Origin: Brevibacillus migulae
GTDB lineage: Bacteria > Bacillota > Bacilli > Brevibacillales > Brevibacillaceae
Direction: 5' to 3'
Length of the DNA: 64,000 nt
NCBI RefSeq assembly: GCF_004521915.1
Contig: NZ_SDKD01000018.1
Span: forward strand, 21,757-85,756
Part shown: positions 36,065 to 45,041 of the stretch, one piece after another
Position numbering within the stretch: position 1 is the first letter of the stretch
Layout: each line of letters begins with the position of its first letter
The notes under the pieces: generated by a model
What the model saw: the letters and a program-made list of their open reading frames with translations, nothing else
Told to the model about the DNA's origin: nothing
The model's database searches: none
Position numbers and translations under genes: made by a program

Positions 36065-36107
36065 TGATAATGATTATCATGACCATTTCAAATGATAGCC
36101 GTTATCA
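36065..36107. promoter_or_regulatory. two Fur boxes upstream of efeO
   Basis: TGATAATGATTATCA (36065-36079) is a perfect 7-1-7 Fur box. A second copy TGATAGCCGTTATCA (36093-36107) matches with one mismatch and starts 28 bases later. Iron-dependent repression of efeOBU follows from established Fur biology. Confidence 0.9.
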
Positions 36108-36198
36108 CACTATTCGTCAACTCTAATCGTAACTTTTTTCGTTTCTTTTCGTAAATGGTAATGACTGGTGCATTACAGTTACTAGGAGGGGGCTCACT

Positions 36199-36378
36199 AT
36201 GAATCCGTTTTTGCTCATTCTCATATTGGGTGGCGGTCTCATCGGTCTTGCGTATTGCCTGCGTGGTTCGGTCAGCTTGCGGGCGAGGGATAAATTTGCC
36301 TCCAAGGACTTTTCGGGTGATGCGTACTATGGGCAGACGATGAGTACGATGCATAACGATCAGCATGGTGGATTCTAA
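36199..36378 (+). CDS. 59-aa membrane microprotein
   Basis: ATG 36199 is preceded by AGGAGGGGG, an excellent ribosome site, and the 59-codon frame ends at TAA 36376-36378. The product has one hydrophobic helix (LLILILGGGLIGLAYCLRG) and a polar tail ending HNDQHGGF. It is transcribed rightward, divergent from efeO, and closed by a strong terminator at 36398. Function unknown; I do not recognise the family. Confidence 0.75.
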   Translation: MNPFLLILILGGGLIGLAYCLRGSVSLRARDKFASKDFSGDAYYGQTMSTMHNDQHGGF

Positions 36379-36390
36379 ACCGTCCGAGTA

Positions 36391-36432
36391 AAAAGTTAGG
36401 CTCCGCCACTGGATAGGGCGGAGCCTTTTTTC
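36391..36432. terminator. convergent terminator between the microprotein and the PepSY gene
   Basis: AGGCTCCGCC (36398-36407) and GGCGGAGCCT (36417-36426) pair over 10 bp, with a T run on the right and an A run on the left, so it works in both directions. Confidence 0.88.
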
Positions 36433-36435
36433 AAT

Positions 36436-38190
36436 CTAGTCTTTTTTTGGTTCTCTTACTTTCACAAATTCCCCAGTGAATGCATCGACATAACCGGCTT
36501 GCGTATATTCGGACTCATATACCAGAATTGGCTTCGGAGCCTTGTAACCGAAGAATTCAGGATAAATATACATGAGCTTCAGCGGTTGAGCCTTCAAGTA
36601 GGCTTTCGCCGCTTTTTTCTCGGACGCGACATTTTCGTTATCCGGGAGGTCGACATCATCCTCTAAATTATAGCCGAAACCTTCTATTTCCCCCGTTGTT
36701 GCGTTTACTCGAACAGAGAAACGGTCGTTCTCAACCGCTACTCCTTGATGAGTGGCATAAAAGGAGAAACGGTAGGTATGCTCAGGCTCGATTTCTTCTT
36801 CGATTTCTTCAATGATATCCTTGTCCACCCATGACGGGAACTTTGGTGTTTCCACTGGGAGGTATACGTTACGCAGCTGCACTTCTTTTATATCGGTGTC
36901 GATGAATCTCTCCACAAAGGTGGTTGCATACTCCAATGCTTGTTCCTCTGAAAGTTTTGGCTTAGGCGCATCTTCTCGGTGCCAAACATAGAAATCAATA
37001 ACCTCTCCGGTTTTCGCATCTACTCCGAGCTCAATTTCCCGATCATCATCATCCGAGTTAGATTCCCAGTTATAGTAGATTTCATCTTCTTCATCGTCTT
37101 CATCGTACATTTCAAACTTGCTCATATCGATGCCAAAAGCGTTCTTTAGCAGCTGTTCTGCAGCCTCACGGTTAGGAGCGTACATTTTCTCTCCTTTTGG
37201 AGTGAGCGAGAACATTTTCCCTTCATTTTTGCTCTCTTCCCACAGATCTAAATCTTTCGGAATTCCGCCCTTCGCCGCATCCATTGGACCTGCGTAGCGA
37301 GGCTCGTATTTCAATACGGGCTTGGTTTTATAGTCGCGATCATCATCGTCATCGTCATCGTCGTCATCCGCTGGATACTCGATGATCTCTGATTTATTGT
37401 ATAGCAGTTCCATGTCCATCAGGTCGGTATACTTTTCATCTGCTTCCTTTTCAGACAATGCATTATTGGGCTTTGGAAAGCTGGAATCCTTGATTTTGGA
37501 AGGGTTTGCATTTCTGAAATACACGATGTTTCCTTCACTGTCCACATGAATGGAAATATGTGCACCCCGTAGCGGAATGCCATTTACGAAACGCTCATAA
37601 ATGAACATCCTGGATCCTTCGAAATCTTCTTCCTCTTCCTCTTCTACATCCGCGATGACTTTATATTTTTTTGCATCCGTAGTCATAATCTTTGCTAAAA
37701 AATCGTCTGCCTTCTTCTTGGCATCATCATAGTCGGGAAGTTCTCCCTCTTCCTCGTCTCTCGTATGGTAACGATAGCTTGACAGCGCACCCGTTTCTGC
37801 ATTCACCTCAATGTCTGCATATGCGGCTTCATCACCCTTTTTGCCATTATCCAGCTCGAACTCCCATGTCTCCGGCTGGTATTCATCTCCTTCATTTATG
37901 TAAGCGCTGCTCACTTCGAAATCTTTCAACTCGGGCAACTGCTTGATGATCTTTTGCAGGACTTGTTTCATTTCCGCCGGAAGCTTTTTGATCGCCTTTG
38001 CTTTGACTTTTCCTTTTCCCTTTTCCAAAGCTTTCTCTTTTGCTTCCTGAGCCTCTTCCAGCTTCTTCAGCCACGCCTCTTTGTTGGACAATCTGTCCTC
38101 GTGGTCTTTTGGTTTTGCCGCCCACGCCGGAGTCGCTGAAAGCAAGCTAACAGCTACAGCAGTAAGTGCAGCTTTTTTCCAAATCTTCAT
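36436..38190 (-). CDS. secreted PepSY/YcdB-like domain protein with poly-aspartate segment
   Basis: Secreted protein of about 584 residues. A signal peptide (MKIWKKAALTAVAVSLLSAT, cleavage near AWA-AK) is followed by a Lys/Glu-rich charged region. Then come repeated PepSY/YcdB-type modules (INVNAETGALSSYRY-like strands, VNATTGEIEGFGYNLE, VDAFTGEFV at the C-terminus). A run of at least nine aspartates (PADDDDDDDDD) lies near the middle, encoded by GAT/GAC repeats at about 37335-37370. PepSY domains are thought to modulate or bind peptidases. The start is ATG 38190 with a strong AAGGAGG; the longer frame to 38307 has no support. Confidence 0.82.
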   Translation of the reverse strand: MKIWKKAALTAVAVSLLSATPAWAAKPKDHEDRLSNKEAWLKKLEEAQEAKEKALEKGKGKVKAKAIKKLPAEMKQVLQKIIKQLPELKDFEVSSAYINEGDEYQPETWEFELDNGKKGDEAAYADIEVNAETGALSSYRYHTRDEEEGELPDYDDAKKKADDFLAKIMTTDAKKYKVIADVEEEEEEDFEGSRMFIYERFVNGIPLRGAHISIHVDSEGNIVYFRNANPSKIKDSSFPKPNNALSEKEADEKYTDLMDMELLYNKSEIIEYPADDDDDDDDDDRDYKTKPVLKYEPRYAGPMDAAKGGIPKDLDLWEESKNEGKMFSLTPKGEKMYAPNREAAEQLLKNAFGIDMSKFEMYDEDDEEDEIYYNWESNSDDDDREIELGVDAKTGEVIDFYVWHREDAPKPKLSEEQALEYATTFVERFIDTDIKEVQLRNVYLPVETPKFPSWVDKDIIEEIEEEIEPEHTYRFSFYATHQGVAVENDRFSVRVNATTGEIEGFGYNLEDDVDLPDNENVASEKKAAKAYLKAQPLKLMYIYPEFFGYKAPKPILVYESEYTQAGYVDAFTGEFVKVREPKKD

Positions 38191-38264
38191 TCGGATTTCC
38201 TCCTTTTTCCTATAGCACACAATCAAATATAGCAACATTTTGAAATATTTTCCATAGTTTTCCC

Positions 38265-38314
38265 AATAAAAAAAGACACCTTTGTGAAGTTGACTCCACG
38301 ATGGCATCTTTTAA
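38265..38314 (-). terminator. terminator after ytoI
   Basis: In the leftward transcript AAAAGATGCC pairs with GGTGTCTTTT (two wobbles), with an inner GTGGAGT/ACTTCAC hairpin, followed by TTTTTTT. It lies about 5 bases past the ytoI stop. Confidence 0.8.
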
Positions 38315-38318
38315 TCGA

Positions 38319-39629
38319 TTATCGCTCAAGTATTTGTGCGGTCACCATGGCTTTCCCCACCATGACCTCATCATGATAGACGGATACTTCGACTTTTCCT
38401 ACACGTCTGCTGATATCCAATAAACGCGGGACTACTTCGATCCGGCTTTCCATTTGCACCGGTTTCAAAAAGTAGACCGTAATGTTTTCCGGCATCATGT
38501 CGCCTCTCCGATGCTGCCGGAGCAGGTTGCAAGCCGCCTCGACCATGACGGTGGTCAAAATGCCGCTTGCCACCGTTCCCAGATGATTCGTCATTTGCGG
38601 GGAAACCTCGCCGTAATAGGATAGCGTGTCTCCCTCTTTTTCCTCGCGAAAATGATTCATGATCAAATTCGGGAAGGTCTCACCCGTCTGCGGCTGCTTC
38701 TGAATATACTGCAGAGCTTTTAGCACATCCTGGCGACTGAGCACGCCGACCAGCTTTTTGTAATTGTCCACGACGGGCAGCAGCTCGATCCCTTCCCACA
38801 CCATCGTATGGGCACAGGAGGCAACCGATACGCGCGGAGAGGTCGTGATCGGATTTTTCGACATCGCCTTTTCAATGGTCACGGTTGGCTCATGGCCGAT
38901 GATGTCTTTCGACGTAATGATGCCGACCAGCCGCATTTGCTCGTCTACTACCGTAAAGCGTGTTTCCCGATACCATTCCGTGTATTGATGCCACTTGGCG
39001 ATCGGATCCCATGGATGGAGCAGAGGCGTTTCCGCCAAAGGCTTGAGAATGTCCTCTACCATGACGATCTCTTTTTTGATCAAACGGTCGTATATCGCGC
39101 GGTTGATCAAAGCCGCGACCGTAAATGTATCGTAGCTAGATGAGATGATCGGCAGGGCGAGCTGGTCCGCCAACGCTTTTACCTCATCGCTGGTATCGAA
39201 TCCCCCCGTGACGAGGACCGCTGCCCCTTGCTGCAAGGAAAGCTTGTGCGCCTGATCGCGGTTCCCGACAATCAGCAGGCTGCCCGCTTCCACATAGCGC
39301 ATCATCGCTTCCAGCTTCATCGCACCGATTACAAATTTGTTCAACGTTTTATGTAAGCCTTCTTTCCCGCCCAGCACGTGTCCATCCACGATATTGACAA
39401 CCTCGGCAAAGGTCAGGCGCTCGATGTTTTCCTTCTGTTTCTTTTCAATCCGCACGGTTCCGACGCGTTCGATGGTGCTGACGTATCCCTGGGTTTCCGC
39501 TTCCTTAATGGCTCGGTAAGCGGTACCTTCGCTTACTTCCAGATCTTTGGCTATCTGCCTGACAGATATTTTCGTCCCCACAGGGAGGCGGTCGATATAT
39601 TGTAAAATTTGTTCGTGTTTAGTCGCCAT
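38319..39629 (-). CDS. ytoI: YtoI: HTH-DRTGG-CBS-CBS-hot-dog protein
   Basis: 436-residue cytoplasmic protein with four parts. A winged helix at about 15-65 (SVRQIAKDLEVSEGTAYRAI), a DRTGG domain at about 75-185 (sensory module), two CBS domains at about 195-310 that would bind adenine nucleotides, and a hot-dog thioesterase-like domain at about 335-435. This matches B. subtilis YtoI, whose function is unknown. Its own terminator follows. It probably combines nucleotide sensing with DNA binding. Confidence 0.9.
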   Translation of the reverse strand: MATKHEQILQYIDRLPVGTKISVRQIAKDLEVSEGTAYRAIKEAETQGYVSTIERVGTVRIEKKQKENIERLTFAEVVNIVDGHVLGGKEGLHKTLNKFVIGAMKLEAMMRYVEAGSLLIVGNRDQAHKLSLQQGAAVLVTGGFDTSDEVKALADQLALPIISSSYDTFTVAALINRAIYDRLIKKEIVMVEDILKPLAETPLLHPWDPIAKWHQYTEWYRETRFTVVDEQMRLVGIITSKDIIGHEPTVTIEKAMSKNPITTSPRVSVASCAHTMVWEGIELLPVVDNYKKLVGVLSRQDVLKALQYIQKQPQTGETFPNLIMNHFREEKEGDTLSYYGEVSPQMTNHLGTVASGILTTVMVEAACNLLRQHRRGDMMPENITVYFLKPVQMESRIEVVPRLLDISRRVGKVEVSVYHDEVMVGKAMVTAQILER

Positions 39630-39671
39630 CCGTCTTCCCCCTCCTCCGACAAATATAACTGAACAGGAAGC

Positions 39672-39701
39672 AAAAAAAAAGAGCAGCTTTCTTCAGCTGC
39701 A
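39672..39701 (-). terminator. terminator after yheB
   Basis: GCAGCT (39683-39688) and AGCTGC (39695-39700) close a short loop; the A9 run on the left (39672-39680) gives the U tract. Confidence 0.7.
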
Positions 39702-39825
39702 CTGGCAATTATATTACATTAAGGGGGTTTTCATCGTGCTTTTATCTTACCCCGGAAATGTTACAGGAATATTACAACGCAATTACAGTTTCTTTTCATT
39801 TATATGGAAAAGTGGAGGCTGTCCG

Positions 39826-40983
39826 TTACCACAACCATCCAATCAGCCCCTGGACCGCTCCAATGATGCCGCCAAGAATAAAGCCCAGCACCGTGATCAT
39901 CCGGAATTCTTTGCCGGATATCCCGACAATCATTTCCTCTACCCGCTCCAATGGGAAGGATTCCACCTGCCGCGTCACAATTTCTGTGATCGACAGCTTG
40001 GCGAAAAGCGTTTCCACATTTTGCTGGAGCAGTGTTACCGCCCATCTTGTTACACGTGGGATCAGTTCCTGCACAATGCTCTCCCGCCATTTCGCAAACC
40101 AATAGGCAGGCGGTTGGTCCAGCCATTCCAGCGACTTTTCCTCCATTCGTTGAAACAACGCTTCCGACCATTCATCGATTTGCGCCTCTCCGATCAACGA
40201 GACGACCTCATGCAACGGCTTTTGCAGCAGCTTGTCCACTTCCTGATGCAAAAAGGCTGACAGGCGCTGGGCCAACTCCGGGCTCTGCAGGATATCTTCG
40301 AGGTATGGCAGAATTTTGGCGACCATTTTGTCATCACCGAGAAACATACCCATCAGACCGCCAAACATGCCACCTCCCCCGCCGAGCAAGCCGCGGATCA
40401 TTTGCTGCACATCCCTTTGCCCTTCGGAAGAGCGTAAATAATCAGCGAAGCGCTCGAGTATCATGCGTCCGAGTGAATCGACCGATGCCTGCAGACGGTC
40501 TTTCGCTCCCTCGGAGATGAGACTCGCAATCGTTCGCTCGCCATGGCGATGAAGCAGCGTCTGGATGCCGTCCTTCCATTTTTGCCGGACGGGCTGCCGG
40601 ATCTGTTCACTCCAGCCCCCTTCATCCGTAAACCATCCCGGAATCCACGATTGGATTTGCTCTTTGAGACTGCGATCGCCAGCCAGCCATTTTTCGAACA
40701 GACTTGTCAGCCAGTTCTGCAGCATCGCTTCTGCTCCAGATTGGGCAATCGCCTTTTTTACGCCTTCTACCGTGAGCAGATGATGCTCCACCAACCGGCC
40801 CATTTGCACCCCGATTTCGTCTCTTCGCCGCGGGATCAACCCTGGGGTAAAAGGTACGCGAAAACTCCCGATCATCCATGGTTTATAGGGGCGGAAAAGC
40901 ATGCGGATGGCAAGCTCGTTTGTGACTCCGCCTATTACCGAACCGATTGCTATATTTACTAGCATTAATGCCCAGTCGTTCAA
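39826..40983 (-). CDS. yheB: DUF445 membrane protein YheB
   Basis: About 385 residues. The two ends are hydrophobic (ALMLVNIAIGSVIGGVTNELAIRMLF at the start, TVLGFILGGIIGAVQGLIGWLW at the end), and the long middle is amphipathic helix with coiled-coil character. The motif RPYKPW and FTPGLIPRRRDEIG mark DUF445. TTG 40983 is chosen because GAGAGGTG lies 6 bases upstream. It is divergent from the YheC/YheD array; yheB is also next to yheC-yheD in B. subtilis, which supports a spore-associated role. Confidence 0.88.
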   Translation of the reverse strand: MNDWALMLVNIAIGSVIGGVTNELAIRMLFRPYKPWMIGSFRVPFTPGLIPRRRDEIGVQMGRLVEHHLLTVEGVKKAIAQSGAEAMLQNWLTSLFEKWLAGDRSLKEQIQSWIPGWFTDEGGWSEQIRQPVRQKWKDGIQTLLHRHGERTIASLISEGAKDRLQASVDSLGRMILERFADYLRSSEGQRDVQQMIRGLLGGGGGMFGGLMGMFLGDDKMVAKILPYLEDILQSPELAQRLSAFLHQEVDKLLQKPLHEVVSLIGEAQIDEWSEALFQRMEEKSLEWLDQPPAYWFAKWRESIVQELIPRVTRWAVTLLQQNVETLFAKLSITEIVTRQVESFPLERVEEMIVGISGKEFRMITVLGFILGGIIGAVQGLIGWLW

Positions 40984-41067
40984 TGCAAACACCTCTCTAT
41001 CAAGGAACCAAAGTTATTAGGCACTCATAAAATAGACTAACCTAACGCCCACGGGAAGGGGATATTC

Positions 41068-42522
41068 ATGTTACAGGTCCGTACCACTGTCCGAGCGTTG
41101 GAACCGACTTCTGCAGAAACTGACCTCTATCTTCCCAAAAGCGTATGCCGCAAATTAAAGATTCCGCTGACTGCACTGACCATTCAATTCGGCAGCATAC
41201 AGGCAACGGGGCAAGTAAAAGAGTTCGAACGCTCCTCAACCACTGTGATTCGCCCATCTCTCGCTCGTACCTTGCGCATTCCTACGGGCATACCTCTTCA
41301 GCTGCGGTATGAAGCGAATCTGCGCCGCCTTGTATTTGGGCCGTTGATCGGCATCCTCATTTCCAGATTTTCGCAAAACGCGCGAAATCCATATGGAACC
41401 TTTACACCTTTTCTCAATGAAATTGCTGATATTTGTCGGCAGCGGGGAGGGGTAGCCGTCGCCTTTCGGATGCAGGACGTCAACTGGGAAACAGAGACCG
41501 TCCGTGGCTTGATCCGGAGAAATGGCTTGTGGCATACAGCCACACTCCCATTGCCCCAATGTATCTACAACCGAATTGGGAACCGCAAATCCGAGAAAGC
41601 CGAAGAATTGGAAACATTGATTACACGGTGCAAAGAACGGCAGATTCCGTTTTTTAACGAACATTTTTTAAACAAATGGCATGTCCATCGCGCATTACAG
41701 GCAGTGCCGGAAGCAACGCCCTATCTGCCCAAAACGGTACGCTATCATGCTCATCAAGACCTCGTTGAGATGGTTGGCAGCTTTCCTTCCGTCTATGCCA
41801 AGCCGACCAACGGAAGCATGGGCAAGGGGATTTATCAGATTCGCACATCCTCCGCCGGATACAAGCTGACACGTCCCACTCCAGAAGGCACAGCGACCCA
41901 GACCTTTCGCGACGTCATGTCGCTGCATCGCGCCTTGCAAAAACAGACCAAAGGAAAAGCATATCTGCTGCAGCAAGGGCTTTCGCTGATCGGACGCAAC
42001 GGAAAACCGACCGACTTTCGCGTTCTCGTACAAAAAGACAGACGCGGAAAATGGAGTGTCAGCTCGCTGGTTGCCCGGCTTGGTCAAAACAAAGTGGTCT
42101 CCAATATAGCCCGCGGCGGCTCGATGATCTCTCCCCGTCAAGCCCTGCTCATTTGCGGTCCCCGGTTAGGGGGTTCCACCAGTGTGGAGGAGATCAAGCA
42201 GGTGGCGCAACGGCTCGCGACCATGCTGGAGGACAGTATTCAAGGCCACTATGCGGAATTCGGTGTGGATCTTGGCGTTGACACACGCGGCCGTATTTGG
42301 CTGCTGGAGGTAAACAGCAAGCCTTCCAAATCCACGTCTTCCGTACAGCAGCCAGATGTGGACGGCGAAGAAGGAGAGCCACAACCCTCCTTACGCCGCA
42401 AGCCACGGCCATCGGTCGTCCGCATGCTTGATTATGCTGCTTACTTGAGTGGATTTCCACTTCCAAGCAATGAGAAAAAGAAAGTCAAAGTCGCAAAAAA
42501 GAGAAAACGCAAACGCAGGTGA
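41068..42522 (+). CDS. YheC/YheD family ATP-grasp protein 1, basic C-terminal tail
   Basis: 484 residues. An N-terminal accessory domain (about 1-95) precedes the ATP-grasp module (about 95-460): P-loop-like KPTNGSMGKGIYQI, then GVDLGVDTRGRIWLLEVNSK with the metal-binding E-x-N. Homologues in Bacillus are endospore-coat associated. The C-terminal tail (KKKVKVAKKRKRKRR) is strongly basic and unique among the four copies here, so it may bind nucleic acid, spore-coat or wall polymer. GGGAAGGGG precedes the ATG. It overlaps copy 2, so the four genes form one operon. Confidence 0.88.
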   Translation: MLQVRTTVRALEPTSAETDLYLPKSVCRKLKIPLTALTIQFGSIQATGQVKEFERSSTTVIRPSLARTLRIPTGIPLQLRYEANLRRLVFGPLIGILISRFSQNARNPYGTFTPFLNEIADICRQRGGVAVAFRMQDVNWETETVRGLIRRNGLWHTATLPLPQCIYNRIGNRKSEKAEELETLITRCKERQIPFFNEHFLNKWHVHRALQAVPEATPYLPKTVRYHAHQDLVEMVGSFPSVYAKPTNGSMGKGIYQIRTSSAGYKLTRPTPEGTATQTFRDVMSLHRALQKQTKGKAYLLQQGLSLIGRNGKPTDFRVLVQKDRRGKWSVSSLVARLGQNKVVSNIARGGSMISPRQALLICGPRLGGSTSVEEIKQVAQRLATMLEDSIQGHYAEFGVDLGVDTRGRIWLLEVNSKPSKSTSSVQQPDVDGEEGEPQPSLRRKPRPSVVRMLDYAAYLSGFPLPSNEKKKVKVAKKRKRKRR

Positions 42523-42527
42523 CTTCT

Positions 42528-43619
42528 ATGGATGAACAGAGGAAAACGCTAGGAATCATCACCTATTGCAATGGATCCCAATTCATGGAAAAAGGCTATT
42601 ACAAAAAGCTGACCCTGATCGGACGCAAATTGGGCATCCGTGTCTTTGTTTTTTCTCCCCGGCGAGTCGATTTTGAACGCAGACTGGCTTCCGGGTATAT
42701 ATATCGCCAAGGTGCTTGGCAGGCGTCGACCCTGCCGCTTCCCGCCTTTATTTATGACCGATGCTTTATCGGGCCGTCCTATCGCCACTATAAACCATTT
42801 ATTGAGAAGTTGCAAAACGATCCCGACATCCAGTTTCTCGGCCACGGCTTATCGGGAAAATGGCAGGTTCACCAAATCTTAAGCCAATCACCAGCGCTGA
42901 AAAAATGGCTGCCCGACACTCAGTGGTTCAGCATGACAACGCTGTTTGATATGCTTCAGCAAAAACGTGCCGTCATCATCAAACCCGCTGCCGGCACACA
43001 TGGGATCGGAGTCGTGCGCATCACAGGCAAAGACGGCGCGTTTACGGCAACAGGCAGAGCTCAGGAGAATAAACCTTTTCGCAAACGTTTCCGCTCACAA
43101 ACGGAATTGAAGAGCTTTCTCACCGGCTTTATGGGCACGCGCAGATTTCTTCTACAACCTTATCTGACACTTCATACACCGGATCGGACACCGTTTGATG
43201 TGCGTGTGCTCGTGCAAAAAAACGGGCATGGGCAGTGGGAAACAACCGGGAAAGCCGTGCGTATTGGTGTTAAGGAGAATATTACATCCAATCTGCATGG
43301 AGGAGGGAGGGCCGTTCCACTCTCCGATTTTCTTGCCGATATCTTCCCAGTCCAGCAGCGGAAGCGCATCGAAGAGGAGATCGATCAGGTAACCAGCTTG
43401 CTCCCGTCTTTTCTGGAACAGTATCACGGACGACTGGTCGAACTGGGAATTGATATCGGTATTGATACGAACGGACATGTATGGATTATCGAAGTCAACA
43501 GCAGGCCGGGCCGAACCGTTTTTCGTCAGATTTCCGACCGGATGGCCCGAATCCGTTCCATCTCCCAACCGGTCAAGTACGCCCACTATCTCATGAAAGA
43601 GCGCGTAGGAGGTTACTAA
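42528..43619 (+). CDS. YheC/YheD family ATP-grasp protein 2, short form
   Basis: About 363 residues without the N-terminal accessory domain of the other copies: it starts directly with LGIITYCNGSQFMEKGYYKKL. ATP-grasp motifs are intact: KPAAGTHGIGVVRI near 150 and ELGIDIGIDTNGHVWIIEVN with E-x-N. AGGTGA sits 6 bases from ATG 42528; the frame's GTG at 42519 overlaps the copy 1 stop. As in other ATP-grasp enzymes it would activate a carboxylate with ATP, but the substrate is unknown. Confidence 0.88.
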   Translation: MDEQRKTLGIITYCNGSQFMEKGYYKKLTLIGRKLGIRVFVFSPRRVDFERRLASGYIYRQGAWQASTLPLPAFIYDRCFIGPSYRHYKPFIEKLQNDPDIQFLGHGLSGKWQVHQILSQSPALKKWLPDTQWFSMTTLFDMLQQKRAVIIKPAAGTHGIGVVRITGKDGAFTATGRAQENKPFRKRFRSQTELKSFLTGFMGTRRFLLQPYLTLHTPDRTPFDVRVLVQKNGHGQWETTGKAVRIGVKENITSNLHGGGRAVPLSDFLADIFPVQQRKRIEEEIDQVTSLLPSFLEQYHGRLVELGIDIGIDTNGHVWIIEVNSRPGRTVFRQISDRMARIRSISQPVKYAHYLMKERVGGY

Positions 43620-43623
43620 GTGT

Positions 43624-45000
43624 ATGGATTCTATTACAGTGCGACTTCGCTTCCTATCCTATCCTCATCTGACTGGGATCGTCATACCGCTGAATCTGTG
43701 CCAACAACTGCAGCTTCGCCCCCGTCAAAGAATCACCCTGTCACTGGGAAAAAGGCAAGTGGTCGCCACCGTCTTCCAGGATAAGCGCAATCCAGACAGC
43801 AACACAGTCAAAGTGACCAGTTCACTCAAGAACCAACTTGGCATTCCCCATAGCGGGTTGATCCATTTGAAAAAAGAAGGCGAAGTCCTGCGAATCGGAC
43901 CGTCGATCGGGATTGTCACGACCGGTCTTCGCAATCAGGCGAGCCAGCCGATTGGCCAACGGAGCTCCTTTTTTACCAAGCTGCTGCAAGCGCAAGAAGG
44001 AAAAGGGGTCTTTTATTTCATTTTTTCTCCAGACGATGTGGATTGGGAGCAAAAGCAAGTGCGGGGCTGGTTTCTTCGACGTACCAAGCAAGGTCGCTAT
44101 CAATGGAAAAAATTGCTAACTGCCCTGCCTGACGTCATCTATGACCGGATCCCATCACGGGGTGCGGAGAAAAAAGAAAATGTCCGGCAATTCAAAGTGC
44201 AACTGGCCAATTATGAAAACATCCCCATGTTTAACCAAGGCTTTTTCAATAAGTGGGGCGTCCATCAGCTGCTATACCCCAATGCCGAGGTAAATGAGCA
44301 TATACCGGAAACCCACCATGCTCCCTCGATCCGTACGCTTCGCAACATGCTCAGTAAATACCGGATGCTTTATTTAAAACCAAAGGACGGAAGCCTCGGC
44401 TACGGGATCGTCAAAATTACCCAGGTCCCCGGTCATAGCTATGAGGTTTCCTATCATGTTGGCGGCACAAATGTGAAACGGCGATTCCGTAAACTGACGT
44501 CACTGTACCAGCATATTTTCCGTACGAGAAAAGTCAGTGCTTATCTCGTCCAGCAAGGAATCAATCTTGCAACCTATCAAAACCGCCCCTTCGATTTCCG
44601 TGTACATCTTCACAAAAACCAGCAAAATGAGTGGGTCGTTTCCTGCATGGCGGCAAAAGTGGCAGGCTCAGGCAGCGTGACCACCCATGTCCGGACAGGT
44701 GGAACCGTGATCCCAGGTGAAGATCTGCTGCAACATTTATACGGACGTCAAAAAGCTTTGATACAGAACCGTATCAGTGAAGCCGCGATCCGACTCGCCT
44801 CAGCCATTGAAGAAGCAAAAGGCATTTACCTCGGGGAACTCGGACTGGATATGGGAATCGATGTTCACGGACATGTCTGGATGTTTGAAGCGAACTCCAA
44901 GCCAGGCCGTTCCATCTTCAAGCACGCCCGTCTCAAACATGCGGATGAGATTTCCCGCAGCCTGCTTGTAGACTACAGCTGTTATCTGGCTAACTTTTGA
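43624..45000 (+). CDS. YheC/YheD family ATP-grasp protein 3
   Basis: 458 residues with N-terminal accessory domain (about 1-95, LRFLSYPHLTGIVIPLNL), then GPSIGIVTTGLRN and ATP-grasp motifs KPKDGSLGYGIVKI and ELGLDMGIDVHGHVWMFEANSK. Catalytic-type residues are conserved. AGGAGG precedes the start, 5 bases after the previous stop. It ends in the overlap with the next frame. Confidence 0.87.
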   Translation: MDSITVRLRFLSYPHLTGIVIPLNLCQQLQLRPRQRITLSLGKRQVVATVFQDKRNPDSNTVKVTSSLKNQLGIPHSGLIHLKKEGEVLRIGPSIGIVTTGLRNQASQPIGQRSSFFTKLLQAQEGKGVFYFIFSPDDVDWEQKQVRGWFLRRTKQGRYQWKKLLTALPDVIYDRIPSRGAEKKENVRQFKVQLANYENIPMFNQGFFNKWGVHQLLYPNAEVNEHIPETHHAPSIRTLRNMLSKYRMLYLKPKDGSLGYGIVKITQVPGHSYEVSYHVGGTNVKRRFRKLTSLYQHIFRTRKVSAYLVQQGINLATYQNRPFDFRVHLHKNQQNEWVVSCMAAKVAGSGSVTTHVRTGGTVIPGEDLLQHLYGRQKALIQNRISEAAIRLASAIEEAKGIYLGELGLDMGIDVHGHVWMFEANSKPGRSIFKHARLKHADEISRSLLVDYSCYLANF

Positions 45001-45041
45001 ACATCATGACCCACCTTGTGTATCAGGAAGGAGGAATTCCC

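Noticed and set aside
36436..38307. Longest frame of the PepSY gene to 38307
   Set aside because: The upstream 39 codons lack a signal peptide or ribosome site, whereas ATG 38190 has AAGGAGG and starts a clear signal peptide.
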